Shown here one piece after another: positions 46,601 to 54,006 of a stretch of DNA of 64,000 bases. Under the pieces are notes generated by a model that was given only the letters and a program-made list of their open reading frames with translations, was not told the DNA's origin and searched no databases. Within the stretch, counting starts at the first letter, position 1. Every line of letters starts with the position of its first letter. Origin of the DNA: Streptomyces sp. 1222.5 (GTDB taxonomy: Bacteria; Actinomycetota; Actinomycetes; Streptomycetales; Streptomycetaceae); assembly GCF_900105245.1 (NCBI RefSeq), contig NZ_FNSZ01000001.1, forward strand, positions 2,790,001-2,854,000. Reading direction: 5' to 3'. A program made the translations under genes and the position numbers.

Positions 46601-46683
46601 GGGTCGTCCGCGGCTCGCGCGGTCGCCCAGGGGAGCAGACCGGTGAGGAGTGCGGCGGAGGCGAGCAGGGCGGTTCTTCGCAT
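43672..46683 (-). CDS. Secreted glycoside hydrolase family 3 with CBM11-like and Calx-beta modules
   Basis: 1003 residues. Signal peptide (1-24, ATARA), a CBM11/CIA30-like carbohydrate-binding module (about 30-210), a Calx-beta-like module (about 215-325, with VHYETGDGTAEPGTDYTPVSGTLTF), then the GH3 TIM barrel. KHFVGDGGT is visible, and the nucleophile Asp is in GFVISDWNAID. It is followed by the GH3 C-domain (NDGNVLPL, SWLPGTEGDGVADVL) and a short helical tail. A beta-glucan exo-hydrolase or beta-glucosidase acting outside the cell is likely. Divergent from the GH30 gene. Confidence 0.93.
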   Translation of the reverse strand: MRRTALLASAALLTGLLPWATARAADDPPPTPVDRFEGEVPFASQPAEGIFTWGSDADDPPALRFAARADAPEGGKVLGGTYDISGYGGFTHDFAAGEPAHDWSVHEGVRFWWDGHDSGRKIAFEIKDGGANGEASELWTAAFTDDFTGWKQIRIPFADFAYRTDYQPVGGIDHVLGLKEMWGYAVTLPVGVKGDFAMDGVELYGRADQSLRASVTTDAAVHPVREGATAQVKVVLATTGSAPVEEPVTVHYETGDGTAEPGTDYTPVSGTLTFPAGSASGTARTVAVPTRRDKAAEPAETVPLKLTVTGAKAPAETPQVVIDAHGLPYLDTKLPVRKRVADLLSRMNLAEKAGQMTQAERGAVGAGSDIAVYGLGSLLSGGGSTPTPNTPAAWAKMIDGFQLRAQATRFQIPLVYGVDAVHGHNNLAGATIMPHNIGIGASRDPQLAEDTGSVTAAEVRATGIPWDFAPCLCVTRDERWGRSYESFGEDPALVESMETMIQGLQGRADGRDLNRDDKVLATAKHFVGDGGTAYGSSTTGTYTIDQGVTTVTRQQLADIHLAPYRTAVRRGIGTVMPSYSSLDITGDGRGAVKMHARGDMINGELKGRMGFDGFVISDWNAIDQLPGDYAAHVRTAVNAGVDMMMVPYGYKDFAGALVDEVEAGRVSERRIDDAVSRILTEKFALGLFEHPYADTSGAAAIGSPAHRAVARKAAAESQVLLKNDGNVLPLRKSQKVYVAGSNADDLGNQTGGWTLTWQGSSGNGTSGTTILQGLRRAGGDVTYSRDASAPTGGYDVGVVVVGETPYAEGVGDVGNGHDLELSAADKAAVDTVCAAMKCAVLIVSGRPQLVGDRLAGVDALVASWLPGTEGDGVADVLYGARPFTGQLPVTWPRSGAQLPINVGDASYDPQFPYGWGLTTRTSVPKGGAATLRVLAAAAATAERAHAGRTGRELVTRARLLVQEKADGQLTEAVAKPFADADHLLLTGRYGKAVEKLAEAYRAA

Positions 46684-46709
46684 GGACCTTCCCTCGGCTC
46701 TCGTGGTTC

Positions 46710-46736
46710 ACTCATGACTTAGCTCACGTCATGAGT
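46710..46736. promoter_or_regulatory. Operator-like inverted repeat between GH3 and GH30 genes
   Basis: ACTCATGAC, nine bases, GTCATGAGT: a perfect 9-bp dyad with 18-bp half-site spacing (nearly two DNA turns), 27 bases upstream of the GH3 start codon. A shared sugar-responsive repressor is an inference. Confidence 0.55.
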
Positions 46737-46841
46737 TAACTGGGGGCCCACAGGCCCGTCAAGACGGCACGTCAGGACGCCTGGGGCACGAACTCTCTGC
46801 CACACCAGGCACGTTGGCTCTCCCCAGAAGGGCGACGCACC

Positions 46842-48710
46842 ATGAGAAGACGCTTGCGCACGGCCCGGCTGCTCCTCGCCGGCCTGCTGACCACCGCCGG
46901 GCTCACGACCCTCGGCACCGGCTCCGCGCACGCCGCCGACGAGCAGGTCACGGCCTGGCTCACCACGACCGACGACTCCGCGGGCCGGCACGTGGTCCGC
47001 GGGCTCCAGGCGCAGACGCCGTTCGCCTTCCAGTCCGGGACGGGTGGCGGCGGCGAGAACATCACCGTCGACGAGAACACCCGCTACCAGACCTTCACCG
47101 GCGGCGGCGCCTCCTTCACGGACACCGCGGCCTGGCTGATGAACGGCAGCGGGGCGCTGTCCCCGGCGACGCGGGACGCGACCATGCGCAAGCTGTTCTC
47201 GCCGACCGACGGGATCGGGCTGTCGTTCCTGCGCAACCCCATGGGTGCCTCGGACCTGGCCCGGTACGGCTACACGTACGACGACGTGCCGGCCGGACAG
47301 ACGGATCCGGGCCTGGCGAAGTTCTCGATCACCCACGACCTGGCGGACGTCGTGCCGCTGACCCGGCAGGCGCTCCAGCTGAATCCGTCCCTCACCGTGA
47401 TGGCCTCGCCGTGGACGGCACCGGCCTGGATGAAGGACAGCGGCTCGCTCAACGGCGGCTGGCTGAAGGCGGAGGACTACGGGGCGTACGCCGCCTACTT
47501 CGTGAAGTACCTCCAGGCCTACAAGGCCCAGGGGATCGGCGTCTCCTACGTGACCGCGCAGAACGAGCCGACCTGCTGTTCCGGGTACCCGTCCATGAGC
47601 TGGAACGCGAGCGGCCTCGCGTACTTCACCAAGAGCGAGCTGCTGCCCAGGCTCCAGGCGGCCGGCCTGACGACGAAGGTGCTGGCGCACGACTGGAACT
47701 GGGACGTCTACGACTCCTACGCCGCCCCGACCGTGGACGACGCGGCCGTGCGCGACCACCCGAACTTCGGCGGGATCGCCTGGCACGGGTACGGCGGCGA
47801 CATCGGCAAGCAGACCTCGGTGCACAACCAGTACCCCACACTGGACGCCTTCGGCACCGAGCACTCCGGCGGCACCTGGATCGCCAACCAGCAGCGCGAG
47901 GACATGGCCGACATCATCGACTACACCCGCAACTGGGCGAAGTCGGTGACCAAGTGGTCGCTCGCGGTGGACCAGAACATGGGCCCGCACAACGGAGGCT
48001 GCGGCACCTGCACCGGCCTGATCACCGTGCACAACGGGGACGGGGCGAGCGGGACGGTCGACTACACGGTCGAGTACTACACCATGGGCCACCTGACGAA
48101 GTTCGTCCGGCCGGGCGCCCAGCGGATCGCCTCGACGGCGTCCACGGCGGTGCCGAACGTGGCGTGGCGCAACCCGGACGGCAGCAAGGCGCTGATCGCC
48201 TACAACGACGCCTCGACGGCGCGGACGGTCACCGTCAACTGGGGCGGCCGGCACGCCACCTACTCCCTGCCGGGCAGGACCTCGGCCACGTTCACCTGGT
48301 CCGGGACGCAGTCCGGCGGGGGCGGCCGCAGCGGCTCGTTCACCGGACTCGCGGGCAAGTGCCTGGACGTGGCGGGCGGTTCGGACGCCAACGGCACGGC
48401 CGTGCAGCTCTACGACTGCAACGGGAGCGCGGCCCAGAAGTGGACGGTGCAGGCCGACGGTTCGGTCCAGGCGCTCGGCAAGTGCCTGGACGTGGCGTCC
48501 GGTTCGACTGCGAACGGGGCCAGGACACAGTTGTACGACTGCAACGGAACCGGTGCGCAACGGTGGTCGTACGACTCCGCCACGGGTGATGTGGTGAACA
48601 CGGCGGCCGGCAAGTGCCTCGACGTCACGGACAACTCGTCGGCGAACGGTGCCCGGGCACAGATCTGGTCCTGCACCGGGGCGGCCAACCAGAAGTGGCA
48701 TCTGCAGTAG
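46842..48710 (+). CDS. Secreted glycoside hydrolase family 30 with ricin-type CBM13
   Basis: 622 residues. Signal peptide (about 1-31, HAA). GH30 barrel (about 60-410) with GGGASFTDTAAWL, the acid/base Glu in TAQNEPT and the nucleophile Glu in GTEHSGG, then a beta domain to about 490. C-terminal beta-trefoil with three repeats each holding a GKCLDV motif and a paired QLYDCNG or QIWSCTG half. This is the glucosylceramidase/endo-beta-1,6-glucanase type; the lectin domain would target it to polysaccharide. Divergent from the GH3 gene, suggesting joint beta-glucan breakdown. Confidence 0.94.
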   Translation: MRRRLRTARLLLAGLLTTAGLTTLGTGSAHAADEQVTAWLTTTDDSAGRHVVRGLQAQTPFAFQSGTGGGGENITVDENTRYQTFTGGGASFTDTAAWLMNGSGALSPATRDATMRKLFSPTDGIGLSFLRNPMGASDLARYGYTYDDVPAGQTDPGLAKFSITHDLADVVPLTRQALQLNPSLTVMASPWTAPAWMKDSGSLNGGWLKAEDYGAYAAYFVKYLQAYKAQGIGVSYVTAQNEPTCCSGYPSMSWNASGLAYFTKSELLPRLQAAGLTTKVLAHDWNWDVYDSYAAPTVDDAAVRDHPNFGGIAWHGYGGDIGKQTSVHNQYPTLDAFGTEHSGGTWIANQQREDMADIIDYTRNWAKSVTKWSLAVDQNMGPHNGGCGTCTGLITVHNGDGASGTVDYTVEYYTMGHLTKFVRPGAQRIASTASTAVPNVAWRNPDGSKALIAYNDASTARTVTVNWGGRHATYSLPGRTSATFTWSGTQSGGGGRSGSFTGLAGKCLDVAGGSDANGTAVQLYDCNGSAAQKWTVQADGSVQALGKCLDVASGSTANGARTQLYDCNGTGAQRWSYDSATGDVVNTAAGKCLDVTDNSSANGARAQIWSCTGAANQKWHLQ

Positions 48711-48717
48711 GGCGGGC

Positions 48718-48746
48718 ACGTCCCGCCCTCCAGGGGGGCGGGACGT
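48718..48746 (+). terminator. Hairpin between the GH30 and lipoprotein genes
   Basis: ACGTCCCGCCC and GGGCGGGACGT form a perfect 11-bp stem with loop TCCAGGG, 8 bases after the GH30 stop. The right arm contains the G-rich ribosome-binding site and the first two bases of the downstream GTG, so the hairpin may also limit translation. Confidence 0.65.
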
Positions 48747-49281
48747 GATCGGTCGTACGAGCGCGGGGGCGGGTGGACCGCGCCGCGCCGCCGCGCGACG
48801 GCGGGCGGCGGGGCTGCTCGGTGGCGTTTGCGGGCTGTTGCTGCTCAGCGGCTGCGCGGCCGTCGATCTGCCGCTCGCCGGGGTCGGGCTCGGGTCGGAC
48901 GGGGTGCCGTACGCCCTGGTCCGGCCCTGCGGCGACGACGGGTACCAGGGGCCGCACCTCGACGGGCGAGCGCGCGGGGCCGGTGACGGCCCCGCCACCA
49001 CCGGCTGGGACGCGCGGGCGGAGGGACTGCACGGGGACGCCCGCTTCCCGCTCTTCACCCCGCCCGGCAGCTGGCACGCCCGGCACCGGGGGAAGCAGGA
49101 GCTGCTGCCCCGGCACACGTACGTCCTCGGGTTCGGGCACTACGTCACCGGCGACTCCTACAACGGCATCGTGGAGTTCACCGCCGAACGGATCGGGCGG
49201 CTGCGGCCGGGCCAGGTCTGGGCGGACGGCCGGCCGATGAGCCGCGACGCGTTCGAGAGGCTCGCCGAGGACTCCTGCTGA
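48745..49281 (+). CDS. Small lipoprotein, unknown
   Basis: 178 residues from the GTG at 48745 (GGGGGGCGGG upstream). Arg-rich N-terminus, hydrophobic core GLLGGVCGLLLLSGC with a lipobox (LSGC). The mature part contains PYALVRPCGDDGYQG, FPLFTPPGSWHARH and TYVLGFGHYVTGDSYNGIVEFTAE, recalling a family of small actinobacterial lipoproteins of unknown role. An upstream in-frame start is possible but would spoil the signal sequence. Confidence 0.75.
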   Translation: MIGRTSAGAGGPRRAAARRRAAGLLGGVCGLLLLSGCAAVDLPLAGVGLGSDGVPYALVRPCGDDGYQGPHLDGRARGAGDGPATTGWDARAEGLHGDARFPLFTPPGSWHARHRGKQELLPRHTYVLGFGHYVTGDSYNGIVEFTAERIGRLRPGQVWADGRPMSRDAFERLAEDSC

Positions 49282-49360
49282 GCGGCGTCCGCCCGATCAC
49301 TGGGGGACGATTGGGGGAGACCGGCGGCCCCGCCGGACGTCTCACCGAGGGAGCGGGACC

Positions 49361-49651
49361 ATGCGCGAGTTCCTGGTCGAGATCACCACGTCGGTACCCG
49401 AGGGCACCAGTGAGGAAGAGGTCGCCCAGCGGCGCGCCGCCGAAGCCGTCCGGGCCCGGGAACTGGCCGCCGCCGGTCATCTGGCGCGGCTGTGGCGCCC
49501 GGTCGGCGAGGCACGCAGCATCGGCATCTGGCGCGCCGAGGACGGCGAGGAACTCGAGTCGAAGGTCCTGGGCACCCTTCCGCTGCGCCCCTGGATGACG
49601 TTCCGGGTCACCCCGCTGGAACCCCACCCGAACGACCCCGGCCCGTCCTGA
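49361..49651 (+). CDS. Muconolactone-isomerase-like small protein
   Basis: 96 residues, ferredoxin-like fold of the muconolactone delta-isomerase family: MREFLVEITTSVPEG, RRAAEAVRARELAAAGHLARLWRP, GIWRAEDGEELESKVLGTLPLRPWMTFRVTPL. No other catechol-pathway gene is near, so the function may differ from muconolactone isomerisation. RBS GAGGGAG lies upstream of the ATG. Followed by the GPP34 gene. Confidence 0.85.
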   Translation: MREFLVEITTSVPEGTSEEEVAQRRAAEAVRARELAAAGHLARLWRPVGEARSIGIWRAEDGEELESKVLGTLPLRPWMTFRVTPLEPHPNDPGPS

Positions 49652-49685
49652 CCCGTCCGTGTGCCCGTCCGTCCTGGAGTCCCGT

Positions 49686-50288
49686 ATGACCACACCGCAG
49701 GATCTGTTCCTCGTCAGCCTGGACGTCCCGGGCGAGCGTCCCGTCGAGCAGGGCGACCTGTCGCTGGCGCTCGCGGGCGCCGAGCTGATCGACCTGCTCG
49801 GCACCCGCGCGCTGACCCTGGACGGCGAGCGCATCGTGCCCGGCGCGCCGCTGGCCACCGGCGAGCGGCTGCTGGACGAGGCGCAGTCGGCGCTCGTCCG
49901 GCAGGAGCCGTACGAAAAGGTCGAGGACTGGCTGTGGCGGCGCGGCGAGGGACTGGCCGTGGCCTACGGCGACGCTCTGGAGTCCGCGGGGCAGCTGTCC
50001 GGGAAGCGCCGGCACTGGCTGTCGTTGCGGAGCGCGGACGAGCTGCACGCCGACACCCCGGCGCGGCGGCATGCGGCCGACCGCTGGTGGTCCCACGAAC
50101 CCGTCCTGACCGGCCTCGCCGCCACCCTGCGCATCCAGACCGACCGGCCCGCCGAGGAGGAGCCGGACGACGAGTCGGTCGTCACCGTGCTGCTGGCGGT
50201 CGGCGACGCGGTGACCGAGCTGGAGGCCGTGCGCGAGCGGCGGCGCATCGAGAACGTGGCCTTCGACAACATCTGGCGGGCGCCCTGA
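49686..50288 (+). CDS. GPP34 (GOLPH3/Vps74)-family protein
   Basis: 200 residues. GPP34 features: TTPQDLFLVSLD at the N-terminus, LALAGAELIDLLGTRALTLDGERIVP, YEKVEDWLWRRGEGLA and ADRWW. In eukaryotes the family binds phosphatidylinositol 4-phosphate and sorts Golgi enzymes; the role of the many Streptomyces copies is unknown, presumably at the membrane. The ATG at 49686 has GGAG upstream. It abuts the converging VOC gene with no gap. Confidence 0.85.
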   Translation: MTTPQDLFLVSLDVPGERPVEQGDLSLALAGAELIDLLGTRALTLDGERIVPGAPLATGERLLDEAQSALVRQEPYEKVEDWLWRRGEGLAVAYGDALESAGQLSGKRRHWLSLRSADELHADTPARRHAADRWWSHEPVLTGLAATLRIQTDRPAEEEPDDESVVTVLLAVGDAVTELEAVRERRRIENVAFDNIWRAP

Positions 50289-50717
50289 TCACCGCGTGGG
50301 CCGGCCGATGCCCAGCAGATTGCCCTCGCTGTCGCGGAACCAGGCCGCCCGCTCCCCGCGCGCGCCCTTGCTCGGGTAGTTGCCCTCGATCTCGGCGATG
50401 CCGTCCCGGGTGCTGAACCCGGGCACGTCCACGTCCTCGAACACCACGCCGCGCCGCCGGAGTTCCGCGACGGCCGACTCGATGTCCTCGTCGATCTCGA
50501 ACCCCATCTGGGTGAACGTGCCGGGCGAGGCCCCGGTGGAGCGGAACACCACGAAGTCCGTCCCGCCGCAGCGGTACAGCAGCCCGCCGGGGCGCTCGTC
50601 CACGGGGTGCAGGCCCAGTTTCTCGGCGTAGAAGCGCCGGGCCCGCTCCAGGTCCCCGGCCGGGAGCCGGGTCGCCACGCGGGCCCGGGACAGCACGCCA
50701 TCGTCGTCTGTGGTCAT
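50289..50717 (-). CDS. VOC (glyoxalase/bleomycin-resistance-like) family protein
   Basis: 142 residues with paired beta-alpha-beta-beta-beta units: ARRFYAEKLGLHPVDERPGGLLYRCGG, TQMGFEIDEDIESAVAELRRRGVVFEDVD, and AAWFRDSEGNLLGIGRP, a typical C-terminal signature with the metal-site Glu position. Substrate unknown. It is read towards the GPP34 gene and upstream of the cimA stop on the same strand. Confidence 0.88.
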   Translation of the reverse strand: MTTDDDGVLSRARVATRLPAGDLERARRFYAEKLGLHPVDERPGGLLYRCGGTDFVVFRSTGASPGTFTQMGFEIDEDIESAVAELRRRGVVFEDVDVPGFSTRDGIAEIEGNYPSKGARGERAAWFRDSEGNLLGIGRPTR

Positions 50718-50760
50718 GCCTCCACTGTGCGGCGGGAGGGGGGTACGGCGCCTCGTCCGG

Positions 50761-52371
50761 TTACTCCGCCGGCTCCACGCCGGCCCGCAGCAGGCCGTAG
50801 GTGTACGCGTCCTCCAGCGCCTGCCAGGAGGCGGCGATGACGTTCTCCGCCACGCCGACCGTGGACCACTCGCCCGTGCCGTCGGAGGTGGAGATCAGGA
50901 CCCGGGTGGTGGAGGAGGTGCCGTGCACGCCCTCCAGGATGCGGACCTTGTAGTCCACCAGGTCGAGCTTGGCGAGCTGCGGGTAGATCTTCTCCAGCGC
51001 CACGCGCAGGGCCCGGTCCAGGGCGTTGACCGGGCCGTTGCCTTCGGCGGTGGCGACGATGCGCTCGCTCTTGGCCCACAGCTTGACCGTGGCCTCGTTG
51101 GCGTGGCTGCCGTCGGGGCGGTCCTCGACGATGGCCCGCCAGGACTCGACCTCGAAGTACTTCAGGGGCCTGCCCTCGACCTCGGCGCGCAGCAGCAGCT
51201 CGAAGGAGGCGTCGGCGGCCTCGTAGGTGTAGCCCTTGAGCTCCCGCTCCTTCACCCGCTCGACGACCCGGCCGACCAGCTCGCGGTCGCCGCCGAGGTC
51301 GACGCCGAGTTCCTTGCCCTTGAGCTCGATCGAGGCGCGGCCGGCCATGTCGGAGACCAGCATGCGCATGGTGTTGCCGACCAGCTCGGGGTCGATGTGC
51401 TGGTACAGGTCCGGGTCGACCTTGATCGCGGAGGCGTGCAGGCCGGCCTTGTGCGCGAAGGCGGAGACCCCGACATAGGGCTGGTGGGTGGAGGGGGTGA
51501 GGTTCACGACCTCGGCGACGGCGTGCGAGATGCGGGTCGTCTCCCGCAGCCGGCCCTCGGGCAGGACCTGCTTGCCGTACTTCAGTTCCAGGGCGGCGAC
51601 GACCGGGAAGAGGTTGGCGTTGCCGACGCGCTCGCCGTAGCCGTTGGCCGTGCACTGGACGTGGGTGGCTCCCGCGTCGACGGCCGCGAGGCTGTTGGCG
51701 ACGGCGCAGCCGGTGTCGTCCTGCGCGTGGATGCCGAGCCGGGCTCCGGTGTCGGCGAGGACGGTGGAGACGACCGCGTGGACCTGGGCGGGCAGCATGC
51801 CGCCGTTGGTGTCGCAGAGGATGACGACGTCCGCTCCCGCCTCCGAGGCCGTGCGCACGACGTTCTTCGCGTACTCGGGATTCGCCCGGTAGCCGTCGAA
51901 GAAGTGCTCGCAGTCGACGAACACCCGGCGGCCCTGCTCGCGCAGGTAGGAGACGGTGTCGCGGACCATCTCCAGGTTCTCGTCGAGGGTGGTGCGCAGC
52001 GCGAGTTCCACGTGCCGGTCGTGCGACTTGGCGACCAGGGTGATCACCGGGGCGCCGGACGCCAGCAGGGCCTTGACCTGCGGGTCGTCGGCGGCCCTGG
52101 CGCCCGCGCGGCGGGTGGCGCCGAAGGCGACCAGCTGCGCGTGCTTGAACGCGATCTCCTGCTGGGCGCGGGCGAAGAACTCGGTGTCCCGCGGGTTCGC
52201 GCCGGGCCAGCCGCCCTCGATGAAGCCGACGCCGAAGTCGTCCAGGTGCCGGGCGATGGCGAGCTTGTCCGCGACGGTGAGGTTGATGCCCTCGCGCTGC
52301 GCGCCGTCGCGGAGCGTGGTGTCGAAGACGTGGAACGAGTCGTCGAGCTCGCTGGTTGCCGTCTCGGTCAT
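50761..52371 (-). CDS. cimA: (R)-citramalate synthase
   Basis: 536 residues. HMG-CoA-lyase-like barrel (about 10-280) with FDTTLRDGAQREGINLTVADK, VHAVVSTVLADTGARLGIHAQDDTGCAVANSLAA, QCTANGYGERVGNANL, and a C-terminal LeuA-type allosteric domain (about 400-530). The architecture is that of CimA, which condenses acetyl-CoA and pyruvate for isoleucine synthesis without threonine, rather than the shorter or longer LeuA forms. The ATG at 52371 follows AGGAGCC. A leader with a terminator lies upstream. Confidence 0.9.
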   Translation of the reverse strand: MTETATSELDDSFHVFDTTLRDGAQREGINLTVADKLAIARHLDDFGVGFIEGGWPGANPRDTEFFARAQQEIAFKHAQLVAFGATRRAGARAADDPQVKALLASGAPVITLVAKSHDRHVELALRTTLDENLEMVRDTVSYLREQGRRVFVDCEHFFDGYRANPEYAKNVVRTASEAGADVVILCDTNGGMLPAQVHAVVSTVLADTGARLGIHAQDDTGCAVANSLAAVDAGATHVQCTANGYGERVGNANLFPVVAALELKYGKQVLPEGRLRETTRISHAVAEVVNLTPSTHQPYVGVSAFAHKAGLHASAIKVDPDLYQHIDPELVGNTMRMLVSDMAGRASIELKGKELGVDLGGDRELVGRVVERVKERELKGYTYEAADASFELLLRAEVEGRPLKYFEVESWRAIVEDRPDGSHANEATVKLWAKSERIVATAEGNGPVNALDRALRVALEKIYPQLAKLDLVDYKVRILEGVHGTSSTTRVLISTSDGTGEWSTVGVAENVIAASWQALEDAYTYGLLRAGVEPAE

Positions 52372-52482
52372 GGTCTCAAGGCTCCTGATTGTGAATCTTC
52401 GGTCGTACCGGAATGACCGGCTCCACCGTCCCCGCAATACTCCCTCGCGCTCCGCTCCCGGCCGTGGGTGGGCCGGAAAACG

Positions 52483-52508
52483 AAAAAACCCCTCGCGGGT
52501 GCGAGAGG
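52483..52508 (-). terminator. Leader terminator upstream of cimA (probable attenuator)
   Basis: On the minus strand CCTCTCGC, loop ACCC, GCGAGGGG, then six Ts: a textbook terminator located before the gene it would control, 112 bases upstream of the cimA ATG. An upstream TGCGGGTG (52538-52545) can pair with CACCCGCG (52494-52501) and would break the terminator. Confidence 0.65.
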
Positions 52509-52563
52509 TCTGCGCGCGGGTCGAGAACGACGGTGGCCACCCGCACCTGGTCGTACGAGGTGG

Positions 52564-52599
52564 TCACTGCGGACCGGCGCGCCTGCTGCCAATAATCAT
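52564..52599 (-). CDS. Possible cimA leader peptide (11 codons)
   Basis: MIIGSRRAGPQ, with two consecutive ATT codons (rare in this genome) for isoleucine. Its stop TGA overlaps a GTG that opens another frame reading VTTSYDQVRVATVVLDPR through the terminator. Either could be a branched-chain-amino-acid sensing leader; no clear ribosome-binding site supports one over the other. Confidence 0.35.
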   Translation of the reverse strand: MIIGSRRAGPQ

Positions 52600-52657
52600 G
52601 GCGAACGAGAGCACGGGGGAAGTCTGGCACAGCACCGCCCCCGGCTCACCGGTCGTC

Positions 52658-53968
52658 TCAGGATGCGGGCGTCAAACTGGACTCCCCCGACCCCTCGGCG
52701 GCCCGCACCCTGGCCAGATCCAGATCCTTGGTCTCCCGCATGGTGACGTACACCACGAGGGATACGGCGGCACAGCCCGCCACGTACCAGGAGAAGCCGG
52801 ACTCGATGCCGGCGTTCTTGAACCACAGGGCGACGTATTCCGCCGTGCCGCCGAACAGGGCGTTGGCCACGGCGTACGGCAGGGCCACGCCCAGCGCGCG
52901 GACGCCGGTCGGGAACAGTTCGGCCTTCACGCAGGCGTTGATCGAGGTGTAGCCGGTGACCACGGTCAGCGCGAGCAGGGCGAGGCCGAGGGCGGGCCAG
53001 TAGCCGTCCGCGTGCCGGAGCAGCGTCATGATCGGGACCGTGAGGACGGTGGAGCCGACGGCGAAGGTGATCAGCAGCGGACGCCGGCCGACGCGGTCGG
53101 AGAGGCGCCCGGCGAGCGGCTGGAGACACGCGAAGACGATCAGCGCGGTGAAGGAGACGAGGGTCGCGGTCTCCTTGGACAGGCCCGCCGAGTTGGACAG
53201 GTACTTCGTCAGGTAGGTGGTGTACGTGTAGTAGGCCACCGTGCCGCCCATGGTGAGGGCGACGACCAGCAGCGCCTCCCGCTTGTGCCGCCACAGGGCG
53301 CGCAGGGTGCCGCGCTCTGCGGTGCGCGAGGTGTCCTCCGCGTAGACCTCGGTCTCCAGCATGCTGCGGCGCAGGTAGAAGACGACGGCCGCGCCCGCCG
53401 CGCCGACCACGAAGGGGATGCGCCAGCCGTAGCTGTGCAGGGCGGCGTCGGACAGGGTGCGCTGCAGGACGATCTGGAGTCCGAGGCCGGCGATCTGGCC
53501 GGCGGTCATGGACACGTACTGGAAGCTGGAGGCGAAACCGCGGCTGCCGGGGTCGGACGCCTCCGTCAGATAGGTGGCGCTGGCCGCGTACTCGCCGCCG
53601 ACCGACAGGCCCTGCAGCAGGCGGGCGACGAGCAGCACGAGCGCGCCGCCGTAGCCGGCGGCCGTGTAGGTCGGCGCGACCGCGATCAGGACCGCCGACG
53701 CCGACATGAGGCTGACGGTGAGGGTCAGTGCCGCCTTGCGGCCTCTGCGGTCGGCGACCCGGCCCAGCAGCCAGCCGCCGACGGGGCGCATGAAGAAGCC
53801 GACGGCGAAGATGCCGGCGGTGTTCATCAGCTGGGCCGTCGGGTTGCCGCTCGGGAAGAACGCGCCCGCGAAGTAGGTGGCGAAGCTGGCGTACACGAAC
53901 CAGTCGAACCACTCGACCATGTTGCCCGCCGAGCCGACCCAGATGCGCTTCCAGTGTTGTCGTCCCAT
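52658..53968 (-). CDS. MFS transporter, metabolite:H+ symporter (KgtP/ProP-like)
   Basis: 436 residues with 12 predicted membrane segments. The N-terminal GNMVEWFDWFVYASFATYFA, the loop GRVADRRGRKAAL between TM2 and TM3 and RLSDRVGRRPLL between TM8 and TM9 are typical for the MHS group. These carry dicarboxylates, alpha-ketoglutarate or betaines; the cargo is not readable. It is the last gene of a probable five-gene operon with the TetR, agmatine deiminase and urease-like genes (38 bases after tetR). Confidence 0.88.
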   Translation of the reverse strand: MGRQHWKRIWVGSAGNMVEWFDWFVYASFATYFAGAFFPSGNPTAQLMNTAGIFAVGFFMRPVGGWLLGRVADRRGRKAALTLTVSLMSASAVLIAVAPTYTAAGYGGALVLLVARLLQGLSVGGEYAASATYLTEASDPGSRGFASSFQYVSMTAGQIAGLGLQIVLQRTLSDAALHSYGWRIPFVVGAAGAAVVFYLRRSMLETEVYAEDTSRTAERGTLRALWRHKREALLVVALTMGGTVAYYTYTTYLTKYLSNSAGLSKETATLVSFTALIVFACLQPLAGRLSDRVGRRPLLITFAVGSTVLTVPIMTLLRHADGYWPALGLALLALTVVTGYTSINACVKAELFPTGVRALGVALPYAVANALFGGTAEYVALWFKNAGIESGFSWYVAGCAAVSLVVYVTMRETKDLDLARVRAAEGSGESSLTPAS

Positions 53969-54006
53969 GCGCCGTTACCTGCCCGGCGGCGGAGCGAAGG
54001 ATTCCT

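Noticed and set aside
52376-52630. 84-residue frame upstream of cimA as a gene
   Set aside because: It runs through the terminator hairpin and T-run and ends in the cimA leader; at most its GTG-initiated first part could be a leader peptide.
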